From: an uncultured Prevotella sp.
GTDB taxonomy: Bacteria > Bacteroidota > Bacteroidia > Bacteroidales > Bacteroidaceae
Reading direction: 5' to 3'
Length of the DNA stretch: 28,482 bases
NCBI GenBank assembly: GCA_900541575.1
Contig: UQKO01000032.1
Coordinates: forward strand, 1-28,482
The stretch's first letter is position 1; every line of letters starts with the position of its first letter. Shown here in pieces: positions 24,863-28,482 of the stretch. The notes below the pieces were generated by a model that worked only from the letters and a program-made list of their open reading frames with translations, ran no database searches and was not told the origin of the DNA. The position numbers were made by a program, and so were the translations under genes.

Positions 24863-25369
24863 TTATATCATTTTCTCCACTCTTGCCCACTCACTCTCAA
24901 AGTTGGGAGTGAAGAAATCCTGCCCCATGCGCTGCTGAAGTTCAGCAATAGAGAAGAAACGTCCACCATCAAGCTCCTCGGAAGGAACGAGCGGAGAGTT
25001 CGTTGTGGTGGTATAGACATAGACTAACTCGCGCTCACACTCCGACTCATGAACGTATTGACAGAGGAAACGAGGCACGAAATCGGTTAGGCCAATCTCT
25101 TCGCGGGCTTCGCGAAGTAAAGATGCTTCGATAGTTTCGCCAAAGTCTACGTGACCTCCCACAGCTGTGTCCCAACGATTGGGCTGGATGGTCTTCCACG
25201 AAGGACGGTGCTGCAAGAAGACTTCTCCTTGCGAATTTCGCACGTGAAGGTGCACCACGGGATGGAGCAACATGCTCTGTCCGTTATGACACTGTCCACG
25301 AGTGGCTTTTCCCACCACAGTGCCATCGGGAGCAACGATGGGCAAGAGTTCGTTATTATTGTCGTGCAT
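24863..25369 (-). CDS. NUDIX hydrolase
   Basis: A 168-residue cytoplasmic hydrolase. The complete NUDIX box GHVDFGETIEASLLREAREEIGL (Gx5Ex7REUxEExGU) lies in the middle, preceded by QHRPSWKTIQPNRWDTAVGG, a pattern seen in isopentenyl-diphosphate isomerase-like and YfcD-like NUDIX proteins. The N-terminal LLPIVAPDGTVVGKATRGQCH fits the same subgroup. Substrate not known. Start ATG 25369. It is 82 nt downstream of queA in the same direction and closes the transcript before a terminator. Confidence 0.9.
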   Translation of the reverse strand: MHDNNNELLPIVAPDGTVVGKATRGQCHNGQSMLLHPVVHLHVRNSQGEVFLQHRPSWKTIQPNRWDTAVGGHVDFGETIEASLLREAREEIGLTDFVPRFLCQYVHESECERELVYVYTTTTNSPLVPSEELDGGRFFSIAELQQRMGQDFFTPNFESEWARVEKMI

Positions 25370-25451
25370 AAAAATATATGGACATGAATGATTGCAGCAT
25401 ACAAATCACAATCAGGATAAGACACTATCTATTTCAGGATGAATACCCCTC

Positions 25452-26681
25452 TTAAGGAATCAGCAACGAGCTGTCTCCATAGCTTAGGAAACGGAAGTCG
25501 TGACTCAGTGCGTAGCTATAGACACGATGCCAATTATCACCTATCAAAGCCGAGACAAGCAACAATAACGTGCTCTTAGGCTGGTGGAAGTTGGTCACCA
25601 TGGCCTTGACCACATGGTAGTCATAGCCAGGCGCGATGATAATCTGCGTGGAAGCATGAAGCACTGGCAGTGAGTTGCGATCCAACCAATGGAGAATTTC
25701 CTCGAGTGCAGCCACGGTGGTGAGTTTCTGTTCGGGCGAGGCAGCATAGTCGTAGGGCATCCATTGCGGCACATGCAAGTCGTCGGGATGGAGCTGAGGG
25801 TTTTGATGAATCATCACACCCAGATAGTAAAGACTTTCGAGCGTACGCACAGACGTTGTACCCACAGCTATGCAGCGACCATCGTGAGCCAATAGTCGCA
25901 CGATGCTTTCACGCTTCACTGCTATCCATTCAGCATGCATAGGGTGTCCGCCTATCTCTTCACTTTTGACTGGACGAAATGTGCCCGCCCCTACATGAAG
26001 AGTTATTTCATTGCGTTCCACTCCTTTCTCGTCGAGCGCATGAAGCACTCGTTCTGTGAAGTGAAGTCCTGCCGTGGGAGCAGCCACGGAGCCTTTGACC
26101 TTACTATATACTGTTTGATACGTCTTTAGGTCGCTCGCTTCTGTATCGCGGTTGAGATAGGGCGGAATAGGCAATTCGCCGATGGCTTCGAGCACTTCGG
26201 AGAAAGCAATATGGTCGTCGCCCCAGTCAAACACCACTTCATGGCCAGTGCCGCTCAGTCCGACCCGCTCAGCCGTGAGCATGATGGTCTTCTCGCCTAC
26301 CTTAATCTCGCGTTCTAGTTTGCCTTCCTTCCATTTTTTCAAATTACCGATAAGACAAGTCCACGTCACACGGCGCGTAGTGCTAAAGTTCACTTGATAG
26401 TCGTGAGGCGTGTGTGGTTCCAAGCAAAACACTTCGATGAGAGCGCCCGTCTGTTTGTGGAAATGCAGACGCGCCTGAATCACCTTCGTGTTGTTAAACA
26501 CCATGAGTTCGCCTGCAGGCAAATACTGCGGTAAGTTATAAAATACGTCATCACTTATTTCGCCACTTCTGTAAAGCAGCAATTTGCTCTCGTCGCGCAC
26601 TTCTTTGGGATAACGAGCTATGCGTTCGTCGGGCAGAGGATAGTCGTAGTCGGCTATGTGGATATGTTTTGGATCGTTCAT
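25452..26681 (-). CDS. queA: S-adenosylmethionine:tRNA ribosyltransferase-isomerase
   Basis: Transfers and isomerises the ribosyl part of SAM onto 7-aminomethyl-deazaguanine in tRNA, giving epoxyqueuosine, the penultimate step of queuosine synthesis. The 409 residues are longer than the roughly 350 of many species; I recall similar lengths in Bacteroidetes. Family motifs are ADYDYPLPDERIARYP at the start, LMVFNNTKVIQARL, VKGSVAAPTAGLHFTERVL in the middle, HVGAGTFRPV, IAVGTTSVRTLESL and MVTNFHQPKSTLLLLVSAL near the end. It follows the small membrane protein gene by 44 nt. Confidence 0.96.
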   Translation of the reverse strand: MNDPKHIHIADYDYPLPDERIARYPKEVRDESKLLLYRSGEISDDVFYNLPQYLPAGELMVFNNTKVIQARLHFHKQTGALIEVFCLEPHTPHDYQVNFSTTRRVTWTCLIGNLKKWKEGKLEREIKVGEKTIMLTAERVGLSGTGHEVVFDWGDDHIAFSEVLEAIGELPIPPYLNRDTEASDLKTYQTVYSKVKGSVAAPTAGLHFTERVLHALDEKGVERNEITLHVGAGTFRPVKSEEIGGHPMHAEWIAVKRESIVRLLAHDGRCIAVGTTSVRTLESLYYLGVMIHQNPQLHPDDLHVPQWMPYDYAASPEQKLTTVAALEEILHWLDRNSLPVLHASTQIIIAPGYDYHVVKAMVTNFHQPKSTLLLLVSALIGDNWHRVYSYALSHDFRFLSYGDSSLLIP

Positions 26682-26725
26682 AAGAATATTTTCGTATTTA
26701 CGCGTTGGCAGTGTCTTACAGTAGC

Positions 26726-27103
26726 CTAGACGAATAAGGCCACCAATCCTGCTATACCTATGATATCGCTTGCAATGATCACTCCGAGACTCGTCTTATA
26801 GTAGCCTCGACGCCAAGCATCGAGTCCCGCGAAGAAGAGCACTATGGGAATAAACCATAGCATCTGCGTGGCTAAATAGAGAAAGAAGCGCACCACGGCA
26901 CTCTCGCTCGTGCCAAACGGCATGCCACCAAACAGATAGAGCGGACAAGCCAATAGTGGAATGAGGCTGACAAAGGCTAGCGCCAACAGCCATTTAGGAA
27001 AATCGGACACGGATTGTTGATTCTTTTGGATTATTACTGCAAAAGTAGAAATAATATTTGGGGCAATGCCTCGTTTTCGCACGAAAGATGAGAAAATGGA
27101 CAT
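26726..27103 (-). CDS. Small membrane protein of unknown function
   Basis: A protein of up to 125 residues with three hydrophobic segments: LLALAFVSLIPLLACPLYLFGG, FFLYLATQMLWFIPIVLFFAGL and TSLGVIIASDIIGIAGLVALF. The second and third are joined by DAWRRGYYK. No family is recognised. The ATG at 27103 gives a 36-residue polar N-terminus. However, a good -7 box (TACTTTTG, minus 27047-27040) lies inside that part, so the real start may be the GTG at 27010 (94 residues, beginning VSDFPKW). It precedes queA by 44 nt and probably shares its transcript. Confidence 0.65.
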   Translation of the reverse strand: MSIFSSFVRKRGIAPNIISTFAVIIQKNQQSVSDFPKWLLALAFVSLIPLLACPLYLFGGMPFGTSESAVVRFFLYLATQMLWFIPIVLFFAGLDAWRRGYYKTSLGVIIASDIIGIAGLVALFV

Positions 27104-27192
27104 TTACTCTATACATTATATATATATATATGAGTTGGCGTGATTAGTAAGGAAGCTCCCCCGTTGACAAAGGAATTCGCCCAATAATCGGT

Positions 27193-27573
27193 TTATTGTA
27201 CAAGACATTTTGCACTTCTTTCCCGATCTTTCATGATGGGAGCCATGTTGTTGGCAGCCCAGCCAATGAGCTCTTCGATGATGGGGATTAAGGTGAACGA
27301 GCGATCGGTTAGCGAATATTCCACTCTGGGCGGAACCTCTGCATAGACTACTCTGCGAACAAAGCCATCTTCCTCGAGCGTTCGCAATGTACTGGTAAGC
27401 ATTTTTTGCGAAATATCGGGAATAAGCTTGCGCAGCGCATTGAAACGCAAGGGCTCATCGGCATGAGCATTTAATGTATAGATGATTAGCATCGACCACT
27501 TGTCGCAAATGCGAGCTAAAATATTGCGTATGGGGCAGTCGGGGAATACCTTGTCTTTAATCATACTGGCCAT
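27193..27573 (-). CDS. HxlR-family winged-helix transcriptional regulator
   Basis: A 126-residue DNA-binding protein with the HxlR layout: Cys13 in CPIRNILARICDKWSMLII, the recognition helix region LRFNALRKLIPDISQKMLTSTLRTLEEDGFV, and the wing RRVVYAEVPPRVEYSLTDRSFTLIPIIEEL. The conserved N-terminal Cys is used as a redox or electrophile sensor in some members. It is divergent from the cupin gene. Its promoter (TTG 27669-27667, 20 nt, TACTTTTG 27646-27639) is overlapped by the palindrome AGTAACTAAGTTACT (27643-27657), which suggests autorepression. Confidence 0.92.
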   Translation of the reverse strand: MASMIKDKVFPDCPIRNILARICDKWSMLIIYTLNAHADEPLRFNALRKLIPDISQKMLTSTLRTLEEDGFVRRVVYAEVPPRVEYSLTDRSFTLIPIIEELIGWAANNMAPIMKDRERSAKCLVQ

Positions 27574-27638
27574 TGTCGTTAGCTTTTTGTATCAACATTT
27601 CAGAAAGCGTCGCTATGACTCTTTCTCCTATTAGGCTA

Positions 27639-27669
27639 CAAAAGTAACTAAGTTACTAATCCACGCCAA
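27639..27669 (-). promoter_or_regulatory. Promoter and candidate operator of the HxlR gene
   Basis: On the minus strand TTG (27669-27667), a 20-nt spacer and TACTTTTG (27646-27639) form a full Bacteroidetes promoter. The perfect inverted repeat AGTAAC-TAA-GTTACT (27643-27657) covers the -7 box and spacer. Confidence 0.65.
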
Positions 27670-27738
27670 ACATCTCCGAGTTAATGATGGTTAATGTCTG
27701 CTTTCGTGTTCTGCCATTTTAACGCATTAGTTCCTTTC

Positions 27739-27798
27739 AGGTAACTAACTCACCTGTTTGTGCCTTCTTGTGGGAAAAAATAGGCTTCAGTACTTTTG
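27739..27798 (+). promoter_or_regulatory. Promoter and candidate operator of the cupin gene
   Basis: TTG (27768-27770), a 20-nt spacer and TACTTTTG (27791-27798) match the consensus exactly. About 10 bp upstream of the -33 element lies CAGGTAACTAACTCACCTG (27739-27757), with arms CAGGT/ACCTG and the word GTAACTAA shared with the palindrome at the HxlR promoter. Confidence 0.6.
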
Positions 27799-27892
27799 CA
27801 CATGAAAATAAGGGGGAAAGATGGTTGCTACAAGAGAATTGTGTGGCTCCGCTACTTCCCCCAAGATCTATAACTTCATAACTCAACAAAAG

Positions 27893-28345
27893 ATGAAAGA
27901 GACAAAGAACATTGCAAAGGGTGCGAACTTTACAGCTACCGATTTTGGCAAGCTCAATGAGATTAAGGACTATGTATTGGCACTTTCTGCCGAGGTTAAG
28001 ATTCCTGGTAAGGTATTTGGCGGACAGAGCGTGAACGCTACGGGTGCTGAATTTTCATTCCAAAGCTTCGTTCCCGGTCAAGAGACGGGTTTCATTCACC
28101 ATCACAAGACGCACGAGGAACTTTATTTCTTCCTCAGTGGCAAGGGTGAATTCCAGGTAGATGGTCAGATATTTGCTATTGGCGAAGGTAGCGTGGTGAG
28201 AGTTGCACCTAATGGCCTGCGCAGCATTCGCAATAATGGCACGGAACCTCTATTGATGCTCTGCGTGCAGTATCGAGGCGATACTTTCACTACCGACGAT
28301 GCCACTGACGGCGTGATTCTCGGCGATAAAGTTGAGTGGAAGTAA
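27893..28345 (+). CDS. Single-domain cupin protein
   Basis: A 150-residue cytoplasmic cupin with no signal peptide. Motif 1 is present as FIHHHKTHEELYFFLSGKGEF, with His69-x-His71-x3-Glu75 as expected metal ligands. In motif 2 (RVAPNGLRSIRNNG) the usual second-motif His is replaced by Ser111, so the metal site is incomplete or altered. The function, whether enzyme, sensor or binding protein, is not known. I chose the ATG at 27893 (MKETKNIAKG); an ATG at 27821 in the same frame is also inside the transcript and would add 24 atypical residues. Its promoter carries a half-conserved copy of the HxlR palindrome, so control by the divergent regulator is likely. Confidence 0.85.
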   Translation: MKETKNIAKGANFTATDFGKLNEIKDYVLALSAEVKIPGKVFGGQSVNATGAEFSFQSFVPGQETGFIHHHKTHEELYFFLSGKGEFQVDGQIFAIGEGSVVRVAPNGLRSIRNNGTEPLLMLCVQYRGDTFTTDDATDGVILGDKVEWK

Positions 28346-28374
28346 CATTCCACCTCCTACACTTATCATTCTAT

Positions 28375-28421
28375 AAAAATAGCATGGGAGAACGGATGAT
28401 GTCCTCTCATGCTATTTTTTT
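28375..28421. terminator. Intrinsic terminator between convergent genes
   Basis: AAAATAGCATGgGAG pairs with CTCtCATGCTATTTT, followed by further T's on the plus strand and preceded by A's, so it can serve the cupin gene and the minus-strand gene entering from the right. Confidence 0.8.
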
Positions 28422-28427
28422 GTTAAG

Positions 28428-28482
28428 CTATTTAAGTTTCGGATTTAGTATGAGCGGCATTGGGCTTTTATCGTCATTATCG
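28428..28482 (-). CDS. 3' end of an unidentified gene (partial)
   Basis: On the minus strand a frame open to the right edge reads 17 residues, DNDDKSPMPLILNPKLK, then TAG (28430-28428). The composition and the nearby bidirectional terminator suggest the true C-terminus of a protein encoded mostly beyond the window. Too little is visible to name it. Confidence 0.5.
   Translation of the reverse strand, partial: DNDDKSPMPLILNPKLK

Noticed and set aside
27116..27131. Alternating TA run near the HxlR gene end
   Set aside because: A short simple repeat; no evidence of function.

Overview
The window looks like chromosomal DNA of a Bacteroidales bacterium, most probably Prevotellaceae. The evidence is: a SusC/SusD pair, promoters of the Bacteroidetes type (TTG, about 20 nt, TAnnTTTG) in front of many genes, few Shine-Dalgarno sequences, and a GH84 enzyme ending in the short YDLSGRKV...GVYIKNGKK tail common in this group. 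No rRNA, tRNA or CRISPR array was seen. All names come from reading the translations and motifs; nothing was searched.

Layout. (1) 1-1550 is a decayed accessory region: the start of an IS transposase running off the left edge, a small secreted protein probably cut short by that IS, a 118-nt imperfect inverted repeat, and a tyrosine integrase remnant with a frameshift, a nonsense codon and no catalytic domain. (2) 1976-7040, minus strand, is a leucine operon leuA-leuC-leuD-leuB. It is preceded by a leader that reads as a transcription attenuator: a 22-codon ORF with five Leu codons, a segment at its stop codon that can pair with the 5' arm of a terminator, and a strong U-tailed terminator before leuA. 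(3) 7293-8575, plus strand, holds two single-domain chromate-transporter (CHR) genes. (4) 8694-19154 is a HexNAc/glycan locus: a secreted GH84 hexosaminidase (+), a SusC/SusD-like pair (-) and a secreted GH123 (-). The SusC gene has an in-frame TAG between its signal peptide and plug domain. The SusCD pair is flanked by two direct copies of a related ~115-165 bp element, one carrying three 22-bp tandem units. (5) 19248-24451, plus strand, has a charged lipoprotein, a hotdog thioesterase, aroB, a membrane FMN-binding/CX3CP redox protein translationally coupled to an exported nitroreductase, and a DMT-family transporter. (6) 24695-27103, minus strand, is a small membrane protein, queA and a NUDIX hydrolase, closed by a bidirectional terminator. 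(7) 27193-28345 is a divergent pair, an HxlR-type regulator and a cupin, with palindromes at the promoters. The last 55 bases hold the 3' end of another minus-strand gene.

How the parts may work together. The leu genes give the full isopropylmalate pathway under probable leucine-sensitive attenuation. GH84 and GH123 would release GlcNAc and GalNAc from host glycans or glycolipids; the intact SusD has a SusC partner that is probably disabled. The FMN-binding protein and nitroreductase probably form an extracytoplasmic electron-transfer pair. The HxlR regulator probably controls itself and the cupin.
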